Positions 1-9,248 of a stretch of DNA of 64,000 nucleotides are shown piece by piece. The notes under the pieces were generated by a model. It did no database searches. It was not told where the DNA came from and saw only the letters and a program-made list of their open reading frames with translations. The stretch is from CALNZV01 sp942491115 (GTDB lineage Bacteria; Desulfobacterota; Desulfobacteria; Desulfobacterales; UBA5852). The stretch spans positions 496,001 to 560,000 of the forward strand of contig CALNZV010000007.1 in NCBI GenBank assembly GCA_942491115.1. The letters run 5' to 3'. Numbering within the stretch: the stretch's first letter is position 1; each line of letters opens with the position of its first letter. A program made the position numbers and the translations under genes.

Positions 1-2808
1 AACGGACGATCCGGTGTCATTGCGAACCCGACCTTCGATAATGTAAATGGGACCTTCGGAAGCATTCTCGACGAAATAGCCTTTCAGAGAAGCTTCAACC
101 GGAGAAACGGCGACTTCAGCCCCCTTTCCTATCCATTCGCTCACAAAGGGGATTTGAATCGTCGTGTACTGAGTCACGTAATAGCCACCTGCCGCGATGA
201 TCAGCAACAACAGCAAGAAAAGCAAAAATCCCCGTCCCCCCTTTTTGGGCATCGGTTTTGACGGAATGGCTTTTTTAGCCTGCCCCGCCTTATCCGAAAG
301 TGTCTTTTCTTCGGTGGTCTCTTGAGACAAATTGATGGCCCCCGCGGCCACTGCCGCGCCGGCACCCGCGATCATCCCGGCGCCACCTTCGTCGACGGTA
401 GTGGAAGATTCTGCCGCTTCTTCGAGCACCTCAAACTCAAGATCCAAGTCGTCTTCCATCAATCCCTGACGGCTGGCCTCACTGTCGTCCACGGTCAGAT
501 CGAGGTCGAGATCGATGTCCTGGGTCTCAGTCGTGTCGAATAGTGCGGACGGCTCTTCGTCTCCCTCGTCGTCGTGGAGGTCGAAATTAAGCTCAAGGTC
601 CATGTCTTCGTCGGCACTGGAAGACAAATCCAGATCGAGATCGAGATCATCAATTTCTTCCCTGGGAGCCAACGTTTTATCGGTGGTGTCCTCGACATCC
701 AGGAGGCGCTCGATTTCCTGAAGATCGATCTCCTGAGTGGCTTCAGAGGCATCGACGCCATCCAGGGACAGGTCGTCCTCACCCATATCGGTTTCCGATT
801 TGGAGGACGGTTCCGGTTCCGCCTCCAGCATGCGTTCGATGTCGGAGAGGTCAAGCTCCCGGGTGGCGTCATCTTCTTCTTCGGCATCGTCGGCTAGATT
901 TTCGAGGTCGAGATTAAGATCGAATTCATCGAGATTACCGTCTGTTGAGGATTCGATCTCATCCTTGGGCTCTTCATCACCTAGAATCGACTCGAGGGTA
1001 CTCATGTCGAGCTCTCGGGTTCTATCCTCTTCGTCGGAAAGGAGATCGGGGGCATCGTTGTCTATATCCAGGGACAATGGTTGTCCTTGCCCCTCCAAAG
1101 CGTCTAAATCAAGATCAAGCTCAAAATCCTCCACCTCAGGATGATCGCCATCCGCCAGAGGACTACCCGCCTCCGAGGCGCTTTCCAGAAGATCAGGATC
1201 CAATTCACGGGTTTCGTCTTCCGCAGACTCTATTTCCAATTCCAGATCCGACAGGTCATCGACGTTCAACCCGTCGTCCATATCGACCCCATCGCCACTC
1301 TCCGAGTCTGTCAGGTCGAGTTCCAGTTCAAATGGCGTATTTTCCCCCGCAGAATCGTCCACAAGTGCCGGTTCCGGGTCATCACTGAGGGTTGACAGAT
1401 CCAGCTCCTCAGTTTCCTCGATGAAGATGCTTTCGTCTTCGGCTTCACCAAATATTTCTTCGATCTCCGGAGATAATTCCAAGGAAAAATCGAGTTCATC
1501 GAATTGAGTCTCTTCACCTTCGGGCTTGTCTTTGGCCAATTCAGCACTGACCGATGCGATATTAAGTTCTTCGGTCTCTTCAATATTGATGTCCGGTTCG
1601 TCGCCTCCCAGAAGATCCTTCAATTCATCGGCTACCTCTAATTCGATATCGTCCCCTTGACCGGTGTCGTCGTCGGCACCCGCCATCGACTCGGAAGCGG
1701 TATCCGGCTCGTCATCCAGGTCAAGCTGCGGGAAAGCGAGCGGGTCATCGAGGGGCTCGGATTCCGACTCCCTATCTGGCGAATCAGTCGCCCCTTCGGC
1801 AGGGATGGTCTCGGTATCCGGATCCATTTCTTCGATCACCAATTCGTCGGCGTCCATAAGGGGGATGTCATCATCGAACGCATCCGCCAAAGAGGAGGCG
1901 GCAACCTCATCGCCGTCAGTGAAAAGGGTTTCGCTGTCCAAGTTGATGTACTCGGCGTCGGCATCGTCTCCTTCCGTTTCACCGGTAGTCGGGATCTGTT
2001 CCAGATCATCGGGAAACAACGGTTCGACACCCGTATCCTCGACATCGAGATCATCTCTGAATTTCGTGTCGATGTTTAACGGCGTCTCCTGATCGTTCTC
2101 GTCTGTCCCCTCAACTTCGGTGATATCAGGAAGGTCCAGCACCAGTTCTTCCTCTTCCCTGGGTTCGAACGCTTCCCCAGCGAGATCGTCATCGGCATCG
2201 AGTTCCGCAAGACTGATTTCGTCTTGAGTGGTCGACACGCCGACGTACCGTTCTTCCGCCGCACCGGTGTCCTCGTCGCTCAGATCGAGGCTCTCCACCA
2301 ATCCACCCTCGGCTTCGAGCATTTTTTCGAGTTCATCGAGGCTCAGCTCGTCGGTATCGGCATCATCATCGGAAGGCTCGTCGCCTCCACTGCCTCCGGC
2401 AGCATCTTCGCTTGACTCCATATCGAGTATGGACTCGAGATCATCCAGGCTCAGTTCGTCGGTATCAAGGATGTCATCGTCGAATTCCGCTGCCCCAAGC
2501 CCATCCATATCGAGATCGTCGTCGAGATTTTGGAGACCGGGCTCACGGCCACCGGCATCGTCATCATCAAATAAAAGGGATGTCGCAGCAGCAGTTCCCA
2601 TACCGGCGGTGAGGGCATCTTCGAAACGTGAGCCCTCAAGGTCCGCTGCCTCAGTCGGCAATCCCGATGCTGAATCGCTCACGCCAGCAGGAGGCACAAC
2701 GGTCCATAGCCGTTTGCAATAAGAACAGCGCACCTTGGTGCCGGCAGGCTGAACCAAGGTGTCATCCAGTTGGTAACTGGTGCCGCAATGGTCACATGTC
2801 AAAATCAT
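1..2808 (-). CDS. zinc-ribbon / DUF3426-type membrane protein with giant acidic repeat region (3' end outside window)
   Basis: I read this frame from the ATG at 2808 to base 1 and found no stop, so at least 936 codons are present and the C-terminus lies off the left edge. The N-terminus is an MJ0042-type zinc ribbon with C5, C8, C28 and C31. Residues about 60-800 are extremely Asp/Glu/Ser/Leu-rich and carry a degenerate repeat of the form T-[RQE]-E-[LI]-D-L-x-x-[IL]-E-x-[ML]-L, for example TRELDLSDIERMLE near 825-860 and TQEIDLQEIERLLD near 690-730. A basic KPMPKKGGRG stretch then precedes one hydrophobic segment at about residues 861-876, after which the sequence resembles the start of DUF3426. 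This ribbon-linker-TM-DUF3426 order is known in proteobacteria, but the linker here is unusually long. Its function is unknown; a cytoplasmic acidic tether on an inner-membrane protein is my inference. Confidence 0.85.
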   Translation of the reverse strand, partial: MILTCDHCGTSYQLDDTLVQPAGTKVRCSYCKRLWTVVPPAGVSDSASGLPTEAADLEGSRFEDALTAGMGTAAATSLLFDDDDAGGREPGLQNLDDDLDMDGLGAAEFDDDILDTDELSLDDLESILDMESSEDAAGGSGGDEPSDDDADTDELSLDELEKMLEAEGGLVESLDLSDEDTGAAEERYVGVSTTQDEISLAELDADDDLAGEAFEPREEEELVLDLPDITEVEGTDENDQETPLNIDTKFRDDLDVEDTGVEPLFPDDLEQIPTTGETEGDDADAEYINLDSETLFTDGDEVAASSLADAFDDDIPLMDADELVIEEMDPDTETIPAEGATDSPDRESESEPLDDPLAFPQLDLDDEPDTASESMAGADDDTGQGDDIELEVADELKDLLGGDEPDINIEETEELNIASVSAELAKDKPEGEETQFDELDFSLELSPEIEEIFGEAEDESIFIEETEELDLSTLSDDPEPALVDDSAGENTPFELELDLTDSESGDGVDMDDGLNVDDLSDLELEIESAEDETRELDPDLLESASEAGSPLADGDHPEVEDFELDLDLDALEGQGQPLSLDIDNDAPDLLSDEEDRTRELDMSTLESILGDEEPKDEIESSTDGNLDEFDLNLDLENLADDAEEEDDATRELDLSDIERMLEAEPEPSSKSETDMGEDDLSLDGVDASEATQEIDLQEIERLLDVEDTTDKTLAPREEIDDLDLDLDLSSSADEDMDLELNFDLHDDEGDEEPSALFDTTETQDIDLDLDLTVDDSEASRQGLMEDDLDLEFEVLEEAAESSTTVDEGGAGMIAGAGAAVAAGAINLSQETTEEKTLSDKAGQAKKAIPSKPMPKKGGRGFLLFLLLLLIIAAGGYYVTQYTTIQIPFVSEWIGKGAEVAVSPVEASLKGYFVENASEGPIYIIEGRVRNDTGSSV

Positions 2809-2823
2809 AGCGTACCCCAAACG

Positions 2824-3342
2824 TTATAACTTAAGATGATAAATGCCTGGCAGGTTCCTGTAGAACTCGGCATAATCGAGTCCGTAACCGACGAGGAATC
2901 CCTGGTCTACCACATGGCAGGCGTAGTCGACGTCAATAGAAGTTTGTCTTCTTTCACGCTTGTCAATGAGCGTGCAAACTCTCACGGACTGAGCCCCCGT
3001 GGCTTTGAAATGATCAACGAGGCAAGCCAATGTCAGTCCCGTATCAACGATATCTTCGACGATAAGGACATCTTTGTTGTTCAAGTCGATATCCACATGC
3101 TTGGTGATGCGAACGCTGCCCGATGAGGAGGTTTGGTTCCCGTAGCTGGAAGCTCCGATGAAATCCACCTTGACGGGGATCGTCAGTTCGCGCAGCAGAT
3201 CGGATAAAAAGATAACAGCTCCCTTGAGAACGCCAACAACCACAAGGTCCCGGTCTTTATAATCTGTTGATATCGATTGCGCTATATTTTTTACTCTCTC
3301 GCTGATCGCTTCCCTGGAGAGAACGAGATCGAATTCCGGCAT
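2824..3342 (-). CDS. hpt: hypoxanthine phosphoribosyltransferase
   Basis: Purine salvage enzyme that transfers the phosphoribosyl group of PRPP to hypoxanthine or guanine in the cytoplasm. The PRPP loop is clear (VLIVEDIVDTGLTL), as are the early LVVVGVLKGAVIFLSDL segment and the GFLVGYGLDYAEFYRNLP region typical of the C-terminal base pocket. I chose the ATG giving MPEFDLVLSRE and 172 residues, normal for the family. An in-frame TTG at 3360 would add six residues, and neither start has a good ribosome binding site. The gene lies just upstream of the zinc-ribbon gene on the same strand, 15 bases apart, so they are probably co-transcribed. Confidence 0.93.
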   Translation of the reverse strand: MPEFDLVLSREAISERVKNIAQSISTDYKDRDLVVVGVLKGAVIFLSDLLRELTIPVKVDFIGASSYGNQTSSSGSVRITKHVDIDLNNKDVLIVEDIVDTGLTLACLVDHFKATGAQSVRVCTLIDKRERRQTSIDVDYACHVVDQGFLVGYGLDYAEFYRNLPGIYHLKL

Positions 3343-3448
3343 AAATCGTTTATTCGACAAAAGTTGCTGATTACATGAGCTAAAAATCGCGTCTTGGGCA
3401 GCATAAAGTTAGCCGGAAACCCATATGATGTCAAATCAATTGATGCGA

Positions 3449-4360
3449 TTAAAGTCCAAGATCTGCGAGTTGCTGAACCACGCCCTTTTGAGAGTCGTCC
3501 AGCGTCTTTGGAATGTGGATCTGGATAATAACGTACAGATCTCCTCGGTCTTCTCCTTTCATGTGGGGAAGACCGTATTGGGGAAGCCGCATCTTGGTGC
3601 CAGGGCGGGTACCAGGAGGGATTTTAAGACTCAGTGATTTTCCGTCGAGAGTCGGTATCGAAAGGGTGGTGCCAAGAATCGCCTCGGAAATCCGGACCTG
3701 TCGGTGGGTGGTGAGATCATGACCGTCTGCAGAAAAATCAGGATCGGAAAGAACTTTGGCTCGAATGAACAAATCTCCTGAAGGGCCCCCGGATGGGCTT
3801 GGCTGCCCTTTAGCCGCTAAACGCAATTTCTTGCCGGATATCATTCCCTTGGGAATCTTGACGGTTAATCGCTGGCTGCCGCCGCTGTGCTGAAGGTCAA
3901 GGGTTTTTTGGGTACCCGTGAGCACTTCCCTCAACGTCAACGACAAGTCATAGACGAGGTCGGCGCCTTTCTGGCGCCCCCCCCGGCGGCCCATCTCTTC
4001 GAACGGGTGTCCGCCGCCAAAGGAAAAACGGACGCCACCGTCCCTTCCTGATGAGAAGCCGGAGCCACCGAATCCGAATTCTCTAAAAATGTTGCCGAAA
4101 TCGAAGTTCCGAAAGATATCTTCCTGAGAGTATTGTTGCCGGAATCCTTCGGAACCAAACATGTCGTACTGTTTGCGTTTTTCTTTGTCACTCAATACCG
4201 CGTAAGCTTCACTGATCTTTTTGAATTTTTCCTCAGCGCTTTTATCTCCCTTCGAATGGTCCGGATGATACTTCATGGCAAGCTTCCGGTAGGCCCGCTT
4301 GATTTGATCTTCGGATGCGTCTTTGCTGATACCCAATGTTTGATAATAGTCCTCCGCCAT
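3449..4360 (-). CDS. DnaJ-class co-chaperone (CbpA/DnaJ-like, no zinc domain)
   Basis: J-domain protein of 303 residues that should stimulate the ATPase of a DnaK-type Hsp70. Residues about 1-66 form the J domain with the HPD motif (MKYHPDHSKG). A Gly/Phe-rich linker follows (DFGNIFREFGFGG), and then two beta-rich substrate-binding domains (LRLAAKGQPSPSGGPSGDL and SLKIPPGTRPGTKMRLPQYG). The four CxxCxGxG repeats of DnaJ itself are missing, so this is the CbpA/DjlA-class architecture. The start is set by the ATG of MAEDYYQTLG, preceded by GGATGGAGACC; a longer reading to 4462 is open but has no family similarity. A palindrome lies about 200 bases upstream. Confidence 0.92.
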   Translation of the reverse strand: MAEDYYQTLGISKDASEDQIKRAYRKLAMKYHPDHSKGDKSAEEKFKKISEAYAVLSDKEKRKQYDMFGSEGFRQQYSQEDIFRNFDFGNIFREFGFGGSGFSSGRDGGVRFSFGGGHPFEEMGRRGGRQKGADLVYDLSLTLREVLTGTQKTLDLQHSGGSQRLTVKIPKGMISGKKLRLAAKGQPSPSGGPSGDLFIRAKVLSDPDFSADGHDLTTHRQVRISEAILGTTLSIPTLDGKSLSLKIPPGTRPGTKMRLPQYGLPHMKGEDRGDLYVIIQIHIPKTLDDSQKGVVQQLADLGL

Positions 4361-4548
4361 CTGGTCTCCATCCCTTCCAATAGGCAGTGGTAAGAGTCGA
4401 TAGGCGCCCGTGAGGCGCTTCGCTGACATCCCCGAGTACGTGAGTGGTGCCGATATCACCATGGATCAAGGCGCCAACCCGAAACGCGGAGTGCCGCAGA
4501 TATCGTCACCTTCAAGATGACTATAACACCCTAAAAATTAAATAAATG

Positions 4549-4565
4549 TTCTTGATTGTCAAGAA
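4549..4565. promoter_or_regulatory. perfect inverted repeat TTCTTGA-TTG-TCAAGAA
   Basis: A 7-bp perfect palindrome with a 3-base centre, in the AT-rich gap between mnmG and the dnaJ-like gene. On the minus strand it includes TTGACA (4557-4562), which could be a -35 element reading towards the dnaJ-like gene, followed by AT-rich sequence with no good -10. It is not a CIRCE element. An operator for the chaperone gene is my inference; a hairpin ending the mnmG transcript is the alternative, since its 3' end is 65 bases away. Confidence 0.4.
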
Positions 4566-4629
4566 TGCGCCCGTCGTGTTGAGTCACGGGGCAGCCTGTG
4601 ATTGGATTTGCCGATGATGACGTTCGCTG

Positions 4630-6513
4630 TCATCGGTTTTCGGTCCTCCCCCTCACCTTCAATGCGATCATTAGAACGGATAGCGCCGCTGGCGTAATTC
4701 CCGGGATTCGGGAAGCCTGCCCCAAAGAGGCGGGCCGGATGGACGACAGTTTTTCTTTGAGTTCGTTGGAAAGACCATGGACCCCGTCGTAGTCGAAGCC
4801 ATCCGGGATACTGATCGCTTCCAGGTTCTTGAATTTTTTAACTTCTTTCATCTGCCGATCGATGTAGCCCTCGTACTTGACCTCGATTTCCACCTGCCGG
4901 ATCACAGAGGGCGGCAGGCTCGAGGGCGGCGGGCATAGGGATCGAACGACGTCGTAGTCGAGCTCCGCCCGTCTGAGCAACTGGTCCAGTTGGGCGCCGT
5001 CAGAGATCGGCCGCGTTCCCCGTTGGTTAAGATAGGCGTTCACCCGGGGCAGCGGCTTGATGACGGTCGTTCGCAGCCTCTCTATCTCTTCGGAGATCTG
5101 TCGGCGCCGATGCCGGGCGTCAGTCGCAGCGGTCTCCGAGATCAGCCCCAATTCGTGACCGATGGTCATGAGCCTCAGGTCCGCGTTGTCCTCTCTGAGA
5201 ATCAATCGATATTCCGCCCGTGAGGTAAACATGCGATAGGGCTCCTGGGTACCGAGGGTCACCAGATCATCCACCAGCACACCCATGTAGGCCTGGGAAC
5301 GATCCAGCACGAACGGCGGTCTCCCTTGAACCCGTAAGGCGGCATTGATACCAGCCCATAATCCCTGGGCGGCGGCCTCTTCGTATCCGGAGGTACCGTT
5401 GATCTGCCCGGCCAGATAGAGGCCCTTGATGCGTTTGGTTTCAAGGGTTTTACGGAGTTGAACCGGATTGAGGTAGTCGTACTCGATGGCGTATGCCGGC
5501 CGCATGATTTCAGCCGCCTCGAGCCCGGGCACTGAATGAACCACCTCGTTTTGAATCTCCAGAGGAAGACTGTTGCCGAGGCCGGAGCAATAAATCTCCT
5601 CGGTTTCCACACCCTCCGGCTCAAGAATGACCTGATGACGATCCCGATCCGGGAATCGCACTATTTTATCTTCGAAAGACGGACAATACCGTGCCGAAGT
5701 CCCTTGGATCATCCCTCCGTAGAGGGCCGAATATTTCAGGTTGCGGCGGACGATCTCATGGGTCCGGGTAGTGGTGTAACCAATAAACGAGGGCATCTGA
5801 GGCATCGGCGGCCGATCTGTAAAAAAAGAAAACGGTGTCGGGGCGGGTTGCTCTTCATGCAGGGTAAAACGGGAAAAATCGATCGAGGCTTTCTTGAGCC
5901 TGGGGGGAGTGCCGGTTTTCATTCGACCCAGATCGAACCCCAAGGCTGCCAGCTGCTTCGCTAAGCGATAGCTGGCAAACTCCCCGGCCCTCCCGGCTCT
6001 GATCGACCGAAAACCGATGTGAACGAGTCCTTTGAGAAAGGTGCCGGTGGCCAGTATCACCGACGGTGCCGAGTAGCCGAACCCCGTATGGTCGACAATG
6101 CCCGAAACAGCCCCGTTTTCAACGACGATGTCATCGACCAGCGCCTGTTTGAGCGCCAGTCCCGGCTGCTGCTCAAGAACTGATTTCATCAGGGTATGGT
6201 AGCGGTTCTTGTCGTTTTGGGTCCGGGTGGATTGGACGGCGGGCCCCTTTTTGGTGTTGAGCGTCCGGTACTGGATTGCCGTTTGATCGGTGATCCGCGC
6301 CATCTGACCGCCCAGTGCATCGATTTCCTTGACCAGCTGCCCCTTTGCCATTCCCCCGATAGAAGGGCTGCAGGGCATGGCCGCCACCTTGTCCAGGTCG
6401 ATGCATACCAGAAGAGTGCTGCAGCCCATGCGGGCCGCGGCCAGGGCAGCTTCGCAACCGGCATGGCCCGCACCGACGACGATCACGTCATATGTTCGCT
6501 GGTCAAGTCCCAT
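4630..6513 (-). CDS. mnmG: tRNA uridine-5-carboxymethylaminomethyl(34) synthesis enzyme MnmG (GidA)
   Basis: FAD- and NADH-dependent enzyme that, with MnmE, installs the carboxymethylaminomethyl group on U34 of certain tRNAs. The 627-residue length is typical. The N-terminus is the FAD-binding VIVVGAGHAGCEAALAAARM, followed by MPCSPSIGGMAKGQLVKEID and the conserved YCPSFEDKIVRFPDRDRHQ segment. NPVQLRKTLETKRIKGLYLA and GQINGTSGYEEAAAQGLWAG are MnmG signatures, and the C-terminal helical domain is present. No mnmE or rsmG lies nearby in this window. It is divergent from the radical SAM gene, with about 105 bases between starts. The start has only a weak ribosome binding site. Confidence 0.97.
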   Translation of the reverse strand: MGLDQRTYDVIVVGAGHAGCEAALAAARMGCSTLLVCIDLDKVAAMPCSPSIGGMAKGQLVKEIDALGGQMARITDQTAIQYRTLNTKKGPAVQSTRTQNDKNRYHTLMKSVLEQQPGLALKQALVDDIVVENGAVSGIVDHTGFGYSAPSVILATGTFLKGLVHIGFRSIRAGRAGEFASYRLAKQLAALGFDLGRMKTGTPPRLKKASIDFSRFTLHEEQPAPTPFSFFTDRPPMPQMPSFIGYTTTRTHEIVRRNLKYSALYGGMIQGTSARYCPSFEDKIVRFPDRDRHQVILEPEGVETEEIYCSGLGNSLPLEIQNEVVHSVPGLEAAEIMRPAYAIEYDYLNPVQLRKTLETKRIKGLYLAGQINGTSGYEEAAAQGLWAGINAALRVQGRPPFVLDRSQAYMGVLVDDLVTLGTQEPYRMFTSRAEYRLILREDNADLRLMTIGHELGLISETAATDARHRRRQISEEIERLRTTVIKPLPRVNAYLNQRGTRPISDGAQLDQLLRRAELDYDVVRSLCPPPSSLPPSVIRQVEIEVKYEGYIDRQMKEVKKFKNLEAISIPDGFDYDGVHGLSNELKEKLSSIRPASLGQASRIPGITPAALSVLMIALKVRGRTENR

Positions 6514-6552
6514 GAATATGCCTGAATCCGCATCCAGAACCCCCCATCCGGT

Positions 6553-6581
6553 TTGAATCCGAAGGGGAGACGTTATATAAT
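6553..6581 (+). promoter_or_regulatory. sigma70-type promoter for the TIGR01212 radical SAM gene
   Basis: TTGAAT at 6553-6558, a 17-base spacer and a perfect TATAAT at 6576-6581. The gene's AAGGAG ribosome binding site lies at about 6604-6609 and its ATG at 6619, giving a leader of roughly 30 bases. Confidence 0.65.
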
Positions 6582-6618
6582 ATCCGCCTCAAGCCGGGTC
6601 AAGAAGGAGTGATCTTCC

Positions 6619-7611
6619 ATGATGAAGCGCTATTTGGATCTGAACGCCTATTTTCAGCGCCGGTTCGGCCAGAGGGTTCATAAAATAACGGTGGATGCGG
6701 GCATGACCTGCCCCAACCGGGATGGCCGACTCTCAACAGAGGGGTGCATCTATTGCAACGCCAGGGGCTCGGGAACCGGAGCCCACGCCGCCGGGCAGAC
6801 GGTCACCGAACAGCTGGCGAGAGGGAAGGCCGCCGTCCTGAAGCGGTTCAAAGCCAAAATATACATTGCCTACTTCCAATCGTTTTCCAATACCTATGCC
6901 TCCGTAGATCATCTGAGATCCGTCTACGACGAAGCATTGGCAGTGCAGGATATCGTGGGACTGGCCATCGGTACGCGGCCGGACTGTGTCGGCGATCCGG
7001 TGCTCGATCTCATCCAGGGCTACACCGAAAGGGCCATGGTCTGGGTGGAATATGGCCTCCAGTCGGTCCATGATCCCACCCTGGAGCGCATTGGGCGGGG
7101 CCACGACTTTAAATGCTTCGAGGATGCGGTGAACCGGACCCGCGATCGCGGAATCGCCATCTGCGCACACATCATTGCAGGACTTCCCGGTGAAACAAGG
7201 GAACAGATGCTGGAAACCGCAGACCGGCTGGCCGGTATGGGCATCGACGGGGTCAAACTGCACTTGCTGTATGTTGTCAGAGGCACGGCCATGGAGCGTT
7301 TGCTGACGCAAGGCGGCTACCGGTGTTTGGACCAAGAGGATTATGCAGCGCTGGTCTGCGATATCATCGAACGCCTTCCGCCGGGAGTGGTGATCCAACG
7401 ACTCACCGGCGACCCCCACCCGTCTGAGCTGGTGGCGCCGGATTGGGCCATGGATAAGCGGGGCACCCTGTCGATGATTCGGGAAACCCTCGAAGCAAGA
7501 GGCTCCTGGCAGGGAATTCGTCTCGGTCATCCCCTTTCATCTCTGAGCGAAGACCGTCAACCGCCGTCAGGGAAATCAGCACCGTCATCGCCACCCCGCC
7601 GGAAGCGTTGA
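6619..7611 (+). CDS. TIGR01212 family radical SAM protein (YhcC-like)
   Basis: Radical SAM protein of 330 residues. The iron-sulfur cysteines are C31, C43 and C46 (CPNRDGRLSTEGCIYC), the widely spaced pattern of the YhcC/TIGR01212 family, whose substrate is not firmly established. Downstream are IAYFQSFSNTYASVDHLR, LAIGTRPDCVGDPVLD, VEYGLQSVHDPTLERIGRGH and HIIAGLPGETREQMLETADR, all conserved radical SAM/Elp3-like segments. The start follows AAGGAG. The last 55 bases overlap the 3' end of nadE on the other strand, so the final 18 or so residues (a Ser/Pro-rich tail) are probably not functionally important. It has its own promoter and stands alone on this strand. Confidence 0.92.
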   Translation: MMKRYLDLNAYFQRRFGQRVHKITVDAGMTCPNRDGRLSTEGCIYCNARGSGTGAHAAGQTVTEQLARGKAAVLKRFKAKIYIAYFQSFSNTYASVDHLRSVYDEALAVQDIVGLAIGTRPDCVGDPVLDLIQGYTERAMVWVEYGLQSVHDPTLERIGRGHDFKCFEDAVNRTRDRGIAICAHIIAGLPGETREQMLETADRLAGMGIDGVKLHLLYVVRGTAMERLLTQGGYRCLDQEDYAALVCDIIERLPPGVVIQRLTGDPHPSELVAPDWAMDKRGTLSMIRETLEARGSWQGIRLGHPLSSLSEDRQPPSGKSAPSSPPRRKR

Positions 7612-9248
7612 GCGATGGGATACCGTCTCCCGTATCCGAATGCCTTGGAGGTCACTTTGATTCCCGGCGCCGATTGGTGCCGTTTGTATTCGTTCATATC
7701 CACCCGGCGGATGACCCCGGTGACGATGTCTCTGTCGAATCCGTCCGCAGTCAACTCATCGGGGCTCTTGAATGCCTCGATGTAACCTTTCAAGATCGCA
7801 TCAAGCACCTCGTAGTCCGGTAAGTCGTCCTGATCCGACTGGTCGGGTTTGAGTTCCGCCGACGGGGCTTTCTCCAAAATCCGATTCGGTATCAGCTCCC
7901 GATCCCTATTAATGACGCGAGCCAAATCATAGACCAGGGTTTTGGGCACATCGGAAATCACGGAAAGCCCTCCGTTCATATCCCCGTATAGGGTGCAGTA
8001 GCCCACAGCCAGCTCGGATTTGTTGCCGGTTGACAGCACAAGGGCACCGCTGCTGTTGGAAAGGGCCATGAGGATGGTTCCGCGGATCCGGGCCTGAATG
8101 TTCTGTTCTGCCACGGTGGGGGCACCGGCGTCGAATGCGGGCATCAATGGGTCAAGAAAGGCCTGAAACATGCCGTCGATGGGTATCACCCGGTAGTCGA
8201 TACCTAAACGGTCCGACAGAAGGGCCGTGTCCTCAAAATTGTCCGTCGAGGTGTAGGGAGACGGCATGAAGACCCCAGCCACGTTTTCCGACCCCAGGGC
8301 CTTTACCGCCACGGCGGCCGTCACCGCCGAGTCGATGCCGCCAGACAGACCGATGACCACCTTTGAAAAACCACACTTTGTCACATAGTCACGGGTACCA
8401 AGCACCAGAGCCTTGAGCACGGACTCTTCCCCGGAGCCCGATATTGGATGAATCCAAGGCGATACGGTCTGTAAATCAGAGGAGGACTCCGTGTCGAACA
8501 TCACCAAATCCGGCTCGAAGTCCCGAGCCCGGGAAACCAGATGGCCATCCGGAGCGAATCCACTGCTGATGCCGTCGAAAACCACATCGTCGTTACCACC
8601 CACCTGGTTGACAAAGGCGAGGGGAAGCCGGTGTTTGCGGGCAAGGGAAGCCAGCATCCGGTGGCGGACCGCCCCCTTGCCCAGGTGATACGGCGAGGCG
8701 GAAATGTTAATAATGAGATCGGCACCGCCGTCCACGATTCGGGCTACCGGATCGATATCGTACATCCGCTTTTGAAAAAAATCTTCGTCGTTCCAGACGT
8801 CTTCGCAGATGGTGAGTCCAATTCTCATGCCCCGGAAGCCAATGGGGGAAAACAAATCGCCGGGCTCAAAATATCGTCGTTCATCGAACACGTCGTAAGA
8901 TGGCAGCAGGCATTTGTGGCTCTCGCCAATGAGACGCCCATCGTGGTAGAGCACCGCCCCATTGAAAAGGGATTTCCCCTTATTTCGGGGATTGTCGATG
9001 ATGGTCCCAAGAATGATACCGATATCCCGGACGTTGGTGATGATACGTTCCAAGGCTGCCTGGTTGGCCGCGACAAATTCCGGCTTCTCTAGCAGATCCC
9101 TCGGCGGGTAGCCGGAAACCGACAGTTCCGGGAAAACAACCAATTCGCAGCCCAAATCCCTAGCCCGATCGGTGAAACGGCCGATAAGATCGACATTAGC
9201 GGAGAAATCGCCGATGGTGGGATTGATTTGAGCAAGAGCAATCTTCAT
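7557..9248 (-). CDS. nadE: glutamine-dependent NAD+ synthetase
   Basis: Last step of NAD biosynthesis: amidation of deamido-NAD with ammonia released from glutamine. The N-terminal half is a nitrilase-type glutaminase (MKIALAQINPTIGDFSANVD; conserved FPELSVSGYPPRDLL; nucleophile Cys in GLTICEDVWND). The C-terminal half is the synthetase, with the ATP P-loop VIGLSGGIDSAVTAAVAVKA at about residues 300-320 and LSTGNKSELAVGYCTLYGDM. It has 563 residues. I took the ATG of MKIALAQ because GGAG lies about 9 bases before it; the six residues upstream of it are not conserved. The 3' end overlaps the radical SAM gene tail to tail by 55 bases. Confidence 0.97.
   Translation of the reverse strand: MKIALAQINPTIGDFSANVDLIGRFTDRARDLGCELVVFPELSVSGYPPRDLLEKPEFVAANQAALERIITNVRDIGIILGTIIDNPRNKGKSLFNGAVLYHDGRLIGESHKCLLPSYDVFDERRYFEPGDLFSPIGFRGMRIGLTICEDVWNDEDFFQKRMYDIDPVARIVDGGADLIINISASPYHLGKGAVRHRMLASLARKHRLPLAFVNQVGGNDDVVFDGISSGFAPDGHLVSRARDFEPDLVMFDTESSSDLQTVSPWIHPISGSGEESVLKALVLGTRDYVTKCGFSKVVIGLSGGIDSAVTAAVAVKALGSENVAGVFMPSPYTSTDNFEDTALLSDRLGIDYRVIPIDGMFQAFLDPLMPAFDAGAPTVAEQNIQARIRGTILMALSNSSGALVLSTGNKSELAVGYCTLYGDMNGGLSVISDVPKTLVYDLARVINRDRELIPNRILEKAPSAELKPDQSDQDDLPDYEVLDAILKGYIEAFKSPDELTADGFDRDIVTGVIRRVDMNEYKRHQSAPGIKVTSKAFGYGRRYPIAQRFRRGGDDGADFPDGG

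Noticed and set aside
515..2722. Serine-rich plus-strand open frames (515-721, 737-1144, 1664-2092, 2228-2722)
   Set aside because: They are antisense shadows of the Asp/Glu-rich minus-strand gene: GAC/GAG-rich codons read backwards in a shifted frame give Ser codons.
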